A stretch of 64,000 nucleotides of DNA, taken from assembly GCA_004282745.1 (NCBI GenBank), contig SHMT01000002.1:1-64000 (forward strand). Direction: 5' to 3'. Numbering within the stretch: the first letter of the stretch is position 1; each line of letters begins with the position of its first letter. Positions 1 to 8,151 of this stretch are shown here, in pieces. Position numbers and translations under genes: made by a program. A model generated the notes under the pieces. The model saw nothing but the letters and a program-made list of their open reading frames with translations. It did no database searches and was not told where the DNA came from. The DNA is from Candidatus Scalindua sp. SCAELEC01. Lineage in GTDB: Bacteria > Planctomycetota > Brocadiia > Brocadiales > Scalinduaceae.

Positions 1-469
1 TGTCTAAATTCATGCAGAGAGTCTTGTTTTAAGGTTTTCTTCAAATTTCTTTTCATTTGAAAGGCAAAAAGTCTGGCGTACGGATCTAGGGAGGAGCTTC
101 GATGGCTTATTTCCGTACAAAAACTAAATAGAGTAAAGATTGAATTCATTGATGTTTAAGATGTCCTCCGGTACATTTCCCGAATGAATGTTTGTGCTGT
201 CAAATATTAAAATTGTCAAACTAATAGAAACGATTTATAGATATTCCATATGCCTAACCCGAACGAGTCGGAACGGGATTTTAGATTGACGAATCACGAT
301 TTTGGATTTGTTTTTGGTATTTACATCGTACATCTAAAATCGTAATTTTTTGCCAAAAGTGGTCAAAATATTTTTGTAAAGACACTATTGCGAGGAAATC
401 AACCGCAATCGCACCAAGTAGTAATCCCATAATGCGGGTTATTACCAGACAAATAATGTTCCTTATTCC
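1..469. other. non-coding start of window with one hairpin
   Basis: I see no convincing gene here. An imperfect 12-bp dyad lies at 296-307 and 332-343 (one mismatch), and the right arm runs into a short T tract. It could be a rho-independent terminator for a plus-strand gene outside the window, but the loop of about 24 nt is long. The phosphoketolase gene ends convergently at 470. Confidence 0.4.
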
Positions 470-2842
470 TTATTCCTCATTCCCCTTCCATTCCCACTCA
501 CGGATTTCCGGCATGTCCTGCCCGTGTTTTGATATATACTGTTTATGTTCAATAATTTTATCGCGTACGAACTGTTTGGTATAGGCGGCGATATATCCAA
601 GTTTCGGCACACGGTCAATGACATCTGCCACGAGGTGGAAACGGTCCAGATCGTTGAGGACAACCATGTCAAACGGTGTTGTGGTTGTACCCTCCTCTTT
701 GTATCCCCTGACATGGAGATTTTTGTGATTTGTACGCCTGTATGTCAATCGGTGAATGAGCCATGGGTATCCGTGATATGCAAAGATGATGGGTTTATCC
801 GTGGTAAATAACACATCGAAGTCCCTGTCCGATAACCCATGCGGGTGTTCTTCCCTTGACTGGAGAGTCATGAGGTCAACAACATTGATTACGCGTATTT
901 TGAGGTCCGGCACCTGCTGACGGAGCAGATCTACGGCAGCGAGAGTTTCCAGAGTAGGAATGTCACCGGCGCATGCCATTACAACATCCGGCTCGGCACC
1001 CCTGTCATTACTCGCCCATTCCCAGATGCCGATTCCATACGTACAATGCTTAATGGCGGCATCCATGTCAAGCCACTGCTGCTGCATCTGCTTCCCCGCT
1101 ACAATCACGTTGACAAAATCATGGCTCCGGAGGCATTTATCGGTTATAAACAATAATGTGTTCGCATCAGGAGGCAGGTAAACGCGGATGATGTCCGCTT
1201 TCTTGTTGCAGACAAGATCGATAAAGCCCGGGTCCTGATGGCTGAATCCATTATGGTCCTGCCGCCAGACATGTGAGGTTAAAAGATAATTGAGTGACGC
1301 GATCGGGCGGCGCCAGGGGATCTCCTTTGAAGTCACTTTAAGCCACTTGGCATGCTGGTTAAACATTGAATCCACAATGTGGATAAACGCCTCGTAGCTG
1401 GAGAAGAGGCCATGACGTCCGGTAAGCAGATAACCTTCAAGCCAGCCCTGACATGTATGTTCGCTGAGTATTTCCATCACCCGGCCGTCAGGGGCAAGGT
1501 GGTCATCTTCCGGTATCGTCTTTTCCATCCATGTACGGCCTGTCACCTCAAAAACATCTCCGAGCCGGTTGGATGCCGTCTCGTCCGGGCCGAAGATCCG
1601 AAAATTTCTGCCCTCTAAGTTGCACTTCATTATGTCCCGCAAAAAACGGCCCATGATTCGTGTGGCTTCTGCCATAGCCTGACCCGGCCTGGGCACTTCC
1701 ACCGCGTTGTCCCTGTAGTCAGGCATTTTCAGATTCTTGAGCAGCAACCCGCCATTGGCATGCGGATTAGCTCCCATACGCCTTTCACCGCTGGGAGCCA
1801 GCTCTGCCAGTTCCGGTCTGAGTTTGCCGTTTTCGTCAAAGAGCTCGTCAGGTTTATAACTCTTCATCCACTCTTCAAGGAGTTTTACATGGGCAGGCTT
1901 GTTGGCCATCTCGGAAAAGGGAACCTGATGCGATCTCCAGAAATCCTCTGTCTTTTTCCCATCCACTTCTTTTGGCCCCGTCCAGCCTTTGGGTGATCGC
2001 AGTATGATCATAGGCCAATGGGGACGTTTCATAACGCCTTCTGAACGGGCGAGGGTCTGGATCGACTTTATATCTGCTATTGCGCTATCCATGACTGAAG
2101 CCATCAACTCATGCATCGCCTCCGGTTCTGAGCCCTCTACAAAATAGGGTTTATAACCATATCCGATAAATAGGTTTCCAAGCTCTTCCCGGTCAATCCT
2201 TGCAAGGATTGTCGGATTCGCTATCTTATAGCCGTTTAGGTGCAGGATGGGGAGCACCGCACCGTCTTGGGCGGGGTTGAGGAACTTGTTTGAGTGCCAG
2301 GCAGCGGCGAGAGGGCCGGTCTCGGCTTCGCCGTCTCCGACAACACATGCAACTATCAGGTCGGGATTATCGAAGGCAGCCCCAAAGGCATGAGAAACGG
2401 CGTAACCAAGTTCGCCTCCCTCATTAATGGAACCGGGGATTTCCGGCGCCACGTGACTGGGAATTCCGCCCGGAAAAGAAAACTGTTTAAAGAGCTTTCT
2501 CATACCATCTGTATCCTGTGAAATATCCGGGTAGGTTTCACTGTACGTGCCCTCAAGATAGGTATTCGCAACCATAGCGGGGCCGCCGTGACCCGGCCCG
2601 GCAACGTAGATCATATTCAAATCCCCTGCTCTGATTACACGATTGAGGTGAACGTAGACAAAATTAAGTCCCGGAGTGGTGCCCCAATGTCCCAGAAGCC
2701 TCGGTTTAATATCTTCAAGTCTCAGCGGTTCCCTCAGCAAGGGATTGTTATAAAGATATATTTGGCCAACGGAAAGATAATTCGCCGCACGCCAGTATGC
2801 GTCCATCAATTTCAACTGTTTATTAGATAGCGTTTCACTCAT
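470..2842 (-). CDS. xfp: phosphoketolase (xylulose-5-P / fructose-6-P)
   Basis: Thiamine-diphosphate enzyme that splits xylulose-5-phosphate or fructose-6-phosphate with phosphate to give acetyl phosphate plus a triose or tetrose phosphate, in the cytosol. The protein is about 790 residues, the usual family length. It carries the family N-terminal half (YLSVGQIYL, then GHGGPA), the diphosphate-binding segment [20 protein letters not shown] near residue 170, and a typical C-terminal XFP domain. A start at 2890 is possible, but the ATG at 2842 has AGGGAGAA seven bases upstream and begins at MSETLSNKQ, which fits the family, so I chose it. It stands alone, with no partner acetate kinase beside it. 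Acetyl phosphate could feed substrate-level ATP synthesis. Confidence 0.96.
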   Translation of the reverse strand: MSETLSNKQLKLMDAYWRAANYLSVGQIYLYNNPLLREPLRLEDIKPRLLGHWGTTPGLNFVYVHLNRVIRAGDLNMIYVAGPGHGGPAMVANTYLEGTYSETYPDISQDTDGMRKLFKQFSFPGGIPSHVAPEIPGSINEGGELGYAVSHAFGAAFDNPDLIVACVVGDGEAETGPLAAAWHSNKFLNPAQDGAVLPILHLNGYKIANPTILARIDREELGNLFIGYGYKPYFVEGSEPEAMHELMASVMDSAIADIKSIQTLARSEGVMKRPHWPMIILRSPKGWTGPKEVDGKKTEDFWRSHQVPFSEMANKPAHVKLLEEWMKSYKPDELFDENGKLRPELAELAPSGERRMGANPHANGGLLLKNLKMPDYRDNAVEVPRPGQAMAEATRIMGRFLRDIMKCNLEGRNFRIFGPDETASNRLGDVFEVTGRTWMEKTIPEDDHLAPDGRVMEILSEHTCQGWLEGYLLTGRHGLFSSYEAFIHIVDSMFNQHAKWLKVTSKEIPWRRPIASLNYLLTSHVWRQDHNGFSHQDPGFIDLVCNKKADIIRVYLPPDANTLLFITDKCLRSHDFVNVIVAGKQMQQQWLDMDAAIKHCTYGIGIWEWASNDRGAEPDVVMACAGDIPTLETLAAVDLLRQQVPDLKIRVINVVDLMTLQSREEHPHGLSDRDFDVLFTTDKPIIFAYHGYPWLIHRLTYRRTNHKNLHVRGYKEEGTTTTPFDMVVLNDLDRFHLVADVIDRVPKLGYIAAYTKQFVRDKIIEHKQYISKHGQDMPEIREWEWKGNEE

Positions 2843-2912
2843 TAGATCTTCTCCCTTTGCAATCTGTGGTTGTGATATTATGCTATTCACTTCAATGCCC
2901 TAGTTGGTTTCG

Positions 2913-2921
2913 AGTATACCA
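2913..2921 (-). promoter_or_regulatory. extended -10 promoter candidate for phosphoketolase
   Basis: On the minus strand the sequence TGGTATACT is an extended -10 element about 70 bases upstream of the phosphoketolase start. A weak TTTTTG sits 17 bases further upstream as a possible -35. Prediction from motif only. Confidence 0.35.
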
Positions 2922-3187
2922 GAAATTTTACGGCACAAAAAGGAAAAATACCCCATCGAACCATACCATAATCGACACATAATAGAATTTTCTAATTTAA
3001 CTCGACTCCTCCCATGTTTGAGCTTGTTGCATAAAGTACTGAAATGTTCGTTTCACTAGCAATTAACGGTTTAATTTCTTGTATGATATTAGAGAGTGCA
3101 TATAAACGGTAGCCGGCCGATAGAGGACTTTGCAGATTTATCGGGTATAAGTCTTTGTGTGATAGAAATACGGTAGCGGTTTTTGTT

Positions 3188-3216
3188 TTGTAAACCCTAT
3201 CGGTAGCACTTATAAT
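3188..3216 (+). promoter_or_regulatory. sigma-70-type promoter for the TRASH-like gene
   Basis: TTGTAA at 3188-3193, a 17-base spacer, and a consensus TATAAT at 3211-3216. The downstream gene starts at 3276, leaving a leader of roughly 55 bases. Prediction from motif and spacing. Confidence 0.5.
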
Positions 3217-3275
3217 GAATGAAAGTGCTTTATTATACTTGTGTTTAAGGATTTTTTTAAAGGAGTTAAATTATT

Positions 3276-3659
3276 ATGCGTATTGGATATACAGTAAGTG
3301 CGCTTGCTGTTACTTTTGTGCTTATGTATTCTTATGAGGGCAATATCTCATTTGTCAACAGTTGCTGCGGTATTAAGCAGGCCTCTGCTTCAGAGGAGTC
3401 TGTTGATACCTGTAAGGTTTGTGGGAAGGCCGTTGACAGTATGGAGAAGCCTGTTGAAGTTGAAGAAGACGGTAAAAGTATAAGGCTGTGTTGTGAAGAA
3501 TGTGCAAACGCGTATAGGGAGCACCCTGATCAATATACCTCCCACGAAAAGAAACAGAAACCATACAAGGAGAAATACCAAAGGGAGGGACCCATGAATA
3601 GGGAAAAATACCAAAGGATAGAACGACAGTCGCCACAAAGAGGAGAGAGCCGTTATTAA
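3276..3659 (+). CDS. exported TRASH/YHS-like metal-binding protein
   Basis: 127-residue protein with an N-terminal hydrophobic export signal (about residues 5-22, likely processed near the ASA at about 38). A compact cysteine domain follows, with CKVCGK and then LCCEECANAYREHPDQY. This CxxC...CCxxC layout followed by an aromatic tail is the TRASH/YHS type fold, which binds a soft or transition metal. The C-terminal 35 residues are basic and low in complexity, with a near-repeat of EKYQR. A clear GGAG ribosome site precedes the ATG. It could be a periplasmic heavy-metal sensor or scavenger. The metal cannot be read from the sequence. Confidence 0.75.
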   Translation: MRIGYTVSALAVTFVLMYSYEGNISFVNSCCGIKQASASEESVDTCKVCGKAVDSMEKPVEVEEDGKSIRLCCEECANAYREHPDQYTSHEKKQKPYKEKYQREGPMNREKYQRIERQSPQRGESRY

Positions 3660-3814
3660 GCGGCAGCGGTCAGAGGAAAGGGGCCGCACAAAGGTAAGTA
3701 TCAGATATGCAAAGAGTAAACTTCACACCGGATAAAGATGATTATAGGCGATCCTTTTAAAATTGAAGATACAATCGGCAAGATACCGGAAAGTCTTAAA
3801 GAAAGGAGAATGAC

Positions 3815-4105
3815 ATGGACGATAAAGAACTGTATCAACAAAAGAAGCAAGCTCAGCTGGATGAGTGGAAGGCAGAGATAGACAAGCTGAAGGCCAAAGC
3901 ATCAGGGGCGAGTGCAGACGTTCAGCTCGAAATGAACAAGCAAATCAAGACGATTGAAAGCAAGGTCATAGAAGGCAAGAAGAAGCTATCTGAGCTTGCC
4001 GAGGCTGGTGAAGATGCCTGGGAGTCGATCAAGGAGGGCGTGGAATCTGCTTGGAATTCCTTGAAGTCTGCGGTTAGTGATGCTGCCGCGAAATTCAAGG
4101 GATAG
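3815..4105 (+). CDS. small coiled-coil stress-type protein
   Basis: 96-residue charged helical protein with heptad-like K/E-rich segments (about residues 1-70) and an amphipathic alanine-rich tail (WNSLKSAVSDAAAKF). There is no signal peptide or cysteine. Similar short coiled-coil proteins occur in many bacteria next to BON/OsmY genes and are assigned to general stress, but no biochemical function is known to me. The start has a good AAAGGAGA site. It lies 83 bases upstream of the BON lipoprotein gene and probably shares its transcript. A truncated copy of its first 19 codons exists at 7801. Confidence 0.7.
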   Translation: MDDKELYQQKKQAQLDEWKAEIDKLKAKASGASADVQLEMNKQIKTIESKVIEGKKKLSELAEAGEDAWESIKEGVESAWNSLKSAVSDAAAKFKG

Positions 4106-4188
4106 AAACTGCCTAACAAGATTAAAGAAATGAATACCTCCCGTTATTTCAGCGAAATTCTTTATCATGTTTAACAGGAGAAGAAATT

Positions 4189-4512
4189 ATGGACAAAGCA
4201 AATTTGATCAAGCGTTTTTTCGTGGCCCTTTTTTTGGTTGTGTGGATTGCCTGCGGTCCAGGTTGTGCGGGGACATCTACGCGTGAAAGCGTCGGGGAGT
4301 ATATGGATGATTCTATCATTACCACCAAGGTCAAGGCGGCAATATTTAATGATCCTGTAGCTAAGGTGTTTCAGGTTAAGGTTGAAACTTTCAAGGGGGT
4401 CGTACAGTTGAGCGGTTTCGTGGATTCCGCGGAGATAGCCACCAGGGCAGTGGAAGCAGCGAGATCTGTCGGTGGAGTAAAAGATGTTATAAACAAAATA
4501 TCCGTGAAATGA
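4189..4512 (+). CDS. BON-domain lipoprotein (OsmY-like)
   Basis: 107 residues. Residues 1-25 form a lipoprotein signal with a cysteine at the end of ACGPGC. One BON domain follows (about 42-107), with the pattern DDSIITTKVKAAI, the G-V-V-Q-L-S-G-F-V turn and a terminal GVKDVINKI. BON domains bind phospholipid, and OsmY-type proteins protect the envelope under osmotic stress. A ribosome site AGGAGAAG precedes ATG. It probably belongs with the coiled-coil gene just upstream as an envelope stress unit. Confidence 0.85.
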   Translation: MDKANLIKRFFVALFLVVWIACGPGCAGTSTRESVGEYMDDSIITTKVKAAIFNDPVAKVFQVKVETFKGVVQLSGFVDSAEIATRAVEAARSVGGVKDVINKISVK

Positions 4513-4618
4513 ACATGAATGAGTCAATAAAACGGAAGTCGGCGGTGACCTCCACGGCCAAGGATTTGGAGATGCGAGACAGTATCTCCTTTGTTGAAAA
4601 ATTCTTAAAGGTCAAATT

Positions 4619-5089
4619 ATGCAAAAAGTGTTTAATATTATATTCTCTGGAGTTCATCTGTTCGCGGCTTTAATTCTTATAGCCCTATCCCTAATAATTA
4701 TGGGATGGTCTGTTTATGAGGTCATTTCCAGCATTAAAGAAGAAGCTGGGTTTATTCCATTAATGCTTCAGTCTGTAGGTGCAATAATAATATCTGCAGC
4801 TATTATCGATGTTGCACAGTATATGATGGAAGAAGAAGTATTTAAGAACAAAGAGCTTCGTGATCCTGTAGAAGCAAGAAGAACCATTACAAAAATACTT
4901 GTAATTATTACTATTGCAGTCAGCATTGAAGGGTTGGTTTATATATTTAAAGCAGGAACTAAAGATCTTACCCTTTTGCTGTACCCGGCTGTACTCATTT
5001 TGGTATCGGCTATTTTAATTGTGGCGCTTGGTTTATATCAAAAATTAAGTGCGACAATAGAAAAAAAAGCAGAGACTGAAACCAGATAA
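4619..5089 (+). CDS. four-helix integral membrane protein, unknown function
   Basis: 156 residues with four predicted membrane helices, at about 9-35, 46-65, 90-113 and 119-143. A charged loop EEEVFKNKELRDPVEARRT lies between helices two and three, and the tail is charged. I cannot name the family with confidence. The layout is broadly like small PsiE-like membrane proteins such as the one at 54.7 kb. AAAGG precedes the ATG. It lies inside the segment bracketed by the direct repeats, upstream of the trk genes, but its base composition is like the host rather than like trk. Confidence 0.65.
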   Translation: MQKVFNIIFSGVHLFAALILIALSLIIMGWSVYEVISSIKEEAGFIPLMLQSVGAIIISAAIIDVAQYMMEEEVFKNKELRDPVEARRTITKILVIITIAVSIEGLVYIFKAGTKDLTLLLYPAVLILVSAILIVALGLYQKLSATIEKKAETETR

Positions 5090-5265
5090 CAATTCATTTA
5101 AAACCGCTCCTGCCAGAGAAGGAACTTAGACTTAGAGAGGAATTTGCTCGCGACAAACTCGGCTTCGCGGTGATCCATCAAGAGGCAGGCTTCTCTGTTC
5201 TTCGGTGCGACATCACCGAAATCTGATCGCTTGCCTCCTTGGCGTAAAGGAGAGAGGATTCGTTC
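5090..5265. other. spacer with a possible gene tail upstream of trkH
   Basis: The G+C-rich trk island appears to begin here. Positions about 5137-5226 read as an open frame ending in TGA (REEFARDKLGFAVIHQEAG and so on) that has no start. This could be the 3' end of a gene carried in with trkH, but I could not identify it. The trkH ribosome site AAAGGAGAG is at about 5246-5254. Confidence 0.3.
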
Positions 5266-6729
5266 GTGACTAAACAGTCAACAGAACTCAGGTACGCTGT
5301 CCGATTTCGTGTGGTCTTCAAGTATTTCGGTCAACTGTGCCTCGTGCTCGCCGCGCTGACGCTGGTGCCGTTGGCGGTGTCATTGATCTTTGGCGACATA
5401 CCCATCAGCCTGCGGTATGGCATTGTGATCTGTGGGCTCGCGGTCTTTGGGGCCGGCTTGGCCCGACTGAGGGCTCCTTTCAGGGTACAGGCCAATGAAG
5501 GCATGGTGTTGGTCGCACTGATGTTTCTGTTCACTCCGCTCGTGATGTCCTACCCGATGATGGGCTCGGGGTTAGGGTTTCTGGATGCCATCTTCGAAGC
5601 CACCTCTGGCGTGACGACCACGGGGCTAAGCACGAAGACGACGCTCGTTGGCTCGCCGCAGACGTTTCTTTTTGCCCGCGCCTGGATGCAATGGTACGGT
5701 GGGCTGGGCGTCGTCGTACTCTCGCTGGCGCTCATTATACAACCCGGCCTGGTGGCGAAGGACCTGGCTGTCACAGAGGCAGAAACCGATGATTTGATCG
5801 GTGGCACCCGGGCACACGCACGGCGGGCCCTGGTCGTCTATGGCGTTTTGACTGCCCTGGGCATCATCGGTGCCTTGTCGCTGGGAATCGGGTTTTTCGA
5901 CGCGGTGCTGTATACATTTGCGGCGGTCTCGACCGGAGGCTTTGCCCCGCATGACGGCAGCCTCGTGACGTTCGGATGGCCCGCACAGTTGTGGATTACC
6001 CTACTCTGCCTCGCCGGTGCAATCCCGCTGACGTTCTATTACCGAATGTTGAAGGAGAAGCGGCGGGTTACCCTGGACTTTCTGCAACTCCGGGCCGTCG
6101 TCATCGCTTCCCTGGTCGTTTCGCTGGTGGTGGGCATCGCCATGTGGCTGAGCACCGACATGTCTTGGTCGAAAGTACTCCACCACGCGCCCTTACTTGC
6201 CTTTTCCGCTCAGACCACCGCGGGTTTTTCCTCGATGCCATGTGGGCAACTCGATGCGGGCTCGAAGCTGGTTCTGATCTTCTCGATGCTTGTGGGAGGC
6301 GGCGCAGGATCGACCGCGGGCGGATTCAAGCTGTTGCGTTTGTTGATCGCGGCGAGCGTGTTTCGATTGATCCTCCTTCGGACCTGCCTGCCGAAACATG
6401 CAGTCGTCGAACCCCGGCTGGCACGCCGTCGCCTGCAGGACGAAGAGATTCAGGCGGCCCTACTACTCATCGTACTGTTCGTCTCCGTCGTCGCGCTGTC
6501 CTGGCTGCCGTTTGTGGCAATGGGCTACGGCCCGCTCGACTCATTGTTTGAAGTGGTTTCGGCGACGGGAACGGTGGGGCTTTCCGTGGGGCTGTCGAGT
6601 GAAACATTGCCCGCGTTGCTCAAGGGAATTCTATGCGTTGACATGCTGATGGGAAGACTTGAAATCATCGCGTGGTTTGTGCTACTATACCCTGGGACCT
6701 GGTTTGGCAGGAGAATGGAGGGAACATGA
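5266..6729 (+). CDS. trkH: Trk/Ktr-type potassium uptake protein TrkH
   Basis: 487-residue channel-like K+ transporter subunit in the inner membrane. It has the fourfold repeated pore loops of the family: SGVTTTGLST, AVSTGGF, QTTAGFSSM and SATGTVGLSVG, with the conserved pore glycines. About 10 or more hydrophobic helices are visible. Starts at GTG after a strong AAAGGAGAG site. Its 3' end overlaps trkA by four bases (ATGA), so the two are probably translationally coupled. Base composition is markedly G+C-richer (near 60%) than neighbouring genes, with GC-ending codons, which suggests recent transfer. Works with the TrkA subunit encoded directly downstream. Confidence 0.93.
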   Translation: MTKQSTELRYAVRFRVVFKYFGQLCLVLAALTLVPLAVSLIFGDIPISLRYGIVICGLAVFGAGLARLRAPFRVQANEGMVLVALMFLFTPLVMSYPMMGSGLGFLDAIFEATSGVTTTGLSTKTTLVGSPQTFLFARAWMQWYGGLGVVVLSLALIIQPGLVAKDLAVTEAETDDLIGGTRAHARRALVVYGVLTALGIIGALSLGIGFFDAVLYTFAAVSTGGFAPHDGSLVTFGWPAQLWITLLCLAGAIPLTFYYRMLKEKRRVTLDFLQLRAVVIASLVVSLVVGIAMWLSTDMSWSKVLHHAPLLAFSAQTTAGFSSMPCGQLDAGSKLVLIFSMLVGGGAGSTAGGFKLLRLLIAASVFRLILLRTCLPKHAVVEPRLARRRLQDEEIQAALLLIVLFVSVVALSWLPFVAMGYGPLDSLFEVVSATGTVGLSVGLSSETLPALLKGILCVDMLMGRLEIIAWFVLLYPGTWFGRRMEGT

Positions 6730-7418
6730 GAACTGTTTTTATTGGAGCTGGCGAAGTCAGCATTGAAACCGCTAGGGCACTCGTCAAGAAGGGCCACGAA
6801 GTCATCATCATTGAGACCGACAAGATTAAAATTGACGAATTGTCTGAAGAGATGGACTGTAGCTTTCTGCAGGGCGATGGCAGCCGGCCCGACATCCTGC
6901 GCGAGGTGAATCCCGAACAGACCGACTTCCTGTTCTGCTTGACCGATAGCGACCAAGCCAACCTCATTGCCAGCCTCGTCGGCCGTTCCCTCGGATTCAA
7001 GCGAGTCGTGACGAGCATTCGCGATGGGCAATTCGAAATCATCTGCCACGAGTTAGGGCTGAAGGACACGATCATCCCGTCCCGCACGATCAGCCGTTCC
7101 CTGGAGGACATGGTCAGCGGCAGCAAGAACGTCGAGGTTTCCAAGGCTCTCAAGGACGAGGCCCGGTTTTTCACGTTCACCGCCCAGGAAGATGACGCTG
7201 TCGTAGTCAAGGAGCTGAAGCTGCCTACGGATGCCAAGATCATCTGCTATTACCGTGATGGCAAGTTTTCACATGCCAATGAAGAGACAACATTACGCAT
7301 GGGTGACGAGGTCGTGATTCTAACGCATAGTAAAAATGTGCCCGCGCTACAGGAGCGTTGGCAGCCTAAGCAAGCGCGGGATGAGTCAGCGGATTTGGTC
7401 TCAAAGAAGAACAAGTAG
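6726..7418 (+). CDS. trkA: TrkA regulatory subunit (RCK domains)
   Basis: 230-residue cytosolic NAD(H)-binding regulator of TrkH. It has a Rossmann fold with the GAGEVS motif at residues 6-11 and an acidic ribose-binding residue after strand two (IIETD). Residues 1-130 are RCK/TrkA-N and about 145-218 are TrkA-C. I chose the ATG at 6726 because it follows GGAGGG, overlaps the trkH stop, and begins directly with the Rossmann strand. The longer frame from 6672 would add 18 residues encoded within trkH. Single-RCK length is normal for this type. It shares the high G+C of trkH. Confidence 0.92.
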   Translation: MRTVFIGAGEVSIETARALVKKGHEVIIIETDKIKIDELSEEMDCSFLQGDGSRPDILREVNPEQTDFLFCLTDSDQANLIASLVGRSLGFKRVVTSIRDGQFEIICHELGLKDTIIPSRTISRSLEDMVSGSKNVEVSKALKDEARFFTFTAQEDDAVVVKELKLPTDAKIICYYRDGKFSHANEETTLRMGDEVVILTHSKNVPALQERWQPKQARDESADLVSKKNK

Positions 7419-7665
7419 TCGGTTCTGAAATCCGGAAAGGGGTCGGCCCTCGCATTTAAGCAAATAGTTAAACAACCGCTTAAAAATTACTTCTTCTTGT
7501 CTTTTACCGTCGAAGATGCAATATGTTAGATTGTCAATACTAAATGGAATGTAATAAATTTCAAGCATAATCAACAACCACACCAAAATGGGTGGTTTGG
7601 AAGACGTCCCTAAAAGGGTAAAATTATTTCCACAATTTGAGTTGATCTGAAACTTTAAAACAACA

Positions 7666-7929
7666 GGGGCCGCATAAAGTTAAGTATCAGATATGCAAAG
7701 AGTAAACTTCACACCGGATAAAGATGATTATAGGCGATCCTTTTAAAATTGAAGATACAATCGGTAAGATACCGGAAAGTCTTAAAGAAAGGAGAATGAC
7801 ATGGACGATAAAGAACTGTATCAACAAAAGAAGCAAGCCCAGTTGGATGAGTGGAAGCAGCGAGATCTGTCGGTGGAGTCAAAGATGTTATAAACAAAAT
7901 ATCCGTGAAAGGAACATGAATGAGTCAAT
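7666..7929 (+). pseudogene. truncated second copy of the coiled-coil/BON direct repeat
   Basis: This is the deleted copy of the repeat at 3680-4528. It keeps the leader, the ribosome site and the first 19 codons of the coiled-coil gene, then jumps to the last ~75 bases of the BON gene. The junction falls in AGTGGAAG, an octamer present at both deletion ends in the intact copy. The chimeric frame starting at 7801 encodes only about 30 residues and ends at 7893, out of frame with BON. The rest of the gap 7419-8151 shows no gene that I can support. A small GC-rich hairpin lies near 8075-8100. Confidence 0.88.
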
Positions 7930-8151
7930 GATTGTCACCGTCTGATAAGGGCACGTACTGTTATGTTGTTTACTCCTTAAAAGTAAAGGTTTAGCCAAGA
8001 AAAGAAAGAAATTCTCAACAAACCGTTTTGATACTTTGATCATTGGTATTTGAAATTTGTTTGGGATTTGCTTGACTGTGCGTCGCACACAGACTGCTAA
8101 TTTACCCACCCCGGTTAGTTCTGGCTCGGCCGGGTTGGGTAATAAATAAGA

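Larger units (their letters stand above)
3680..4528 (+). repeat. long direct repeat, intact copy
   Basis: This segment spans the leader of the coiled-coil gene, the gene itself and the BON gene. It is repeated at 7666-7929 in shortened form. Positions 3680-3871 match 7666-7857 without indels, and 4449-4528 match 7850-7929. The second copy lacks 585 bases between two AGTGGAAG octamers. The two copies bracket a 3.1-kb segment carrying a membrane protein and trkH-trkA. Confidence 0.9.

Noticed and set aside
296-343. Possible regulatory RNA or riboswitch
   Set aside because: Only one weak dyad; no conserved aptamer pattern and no gene on the right strand downstream.
4515-4660. Short frame MNESIKRKSAVTSTAKDLE between BON and the membrane protein gene
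   Set aside because: About 50 codons, no ribosome site, overlaps the membrane protein gene in another frame.
5976-6551. 191-codon plus-strand frame inside trkH
   Set aside because: Shadow frame of the G+C-rich trkH gene; arginine-rich product typical of such shadows.
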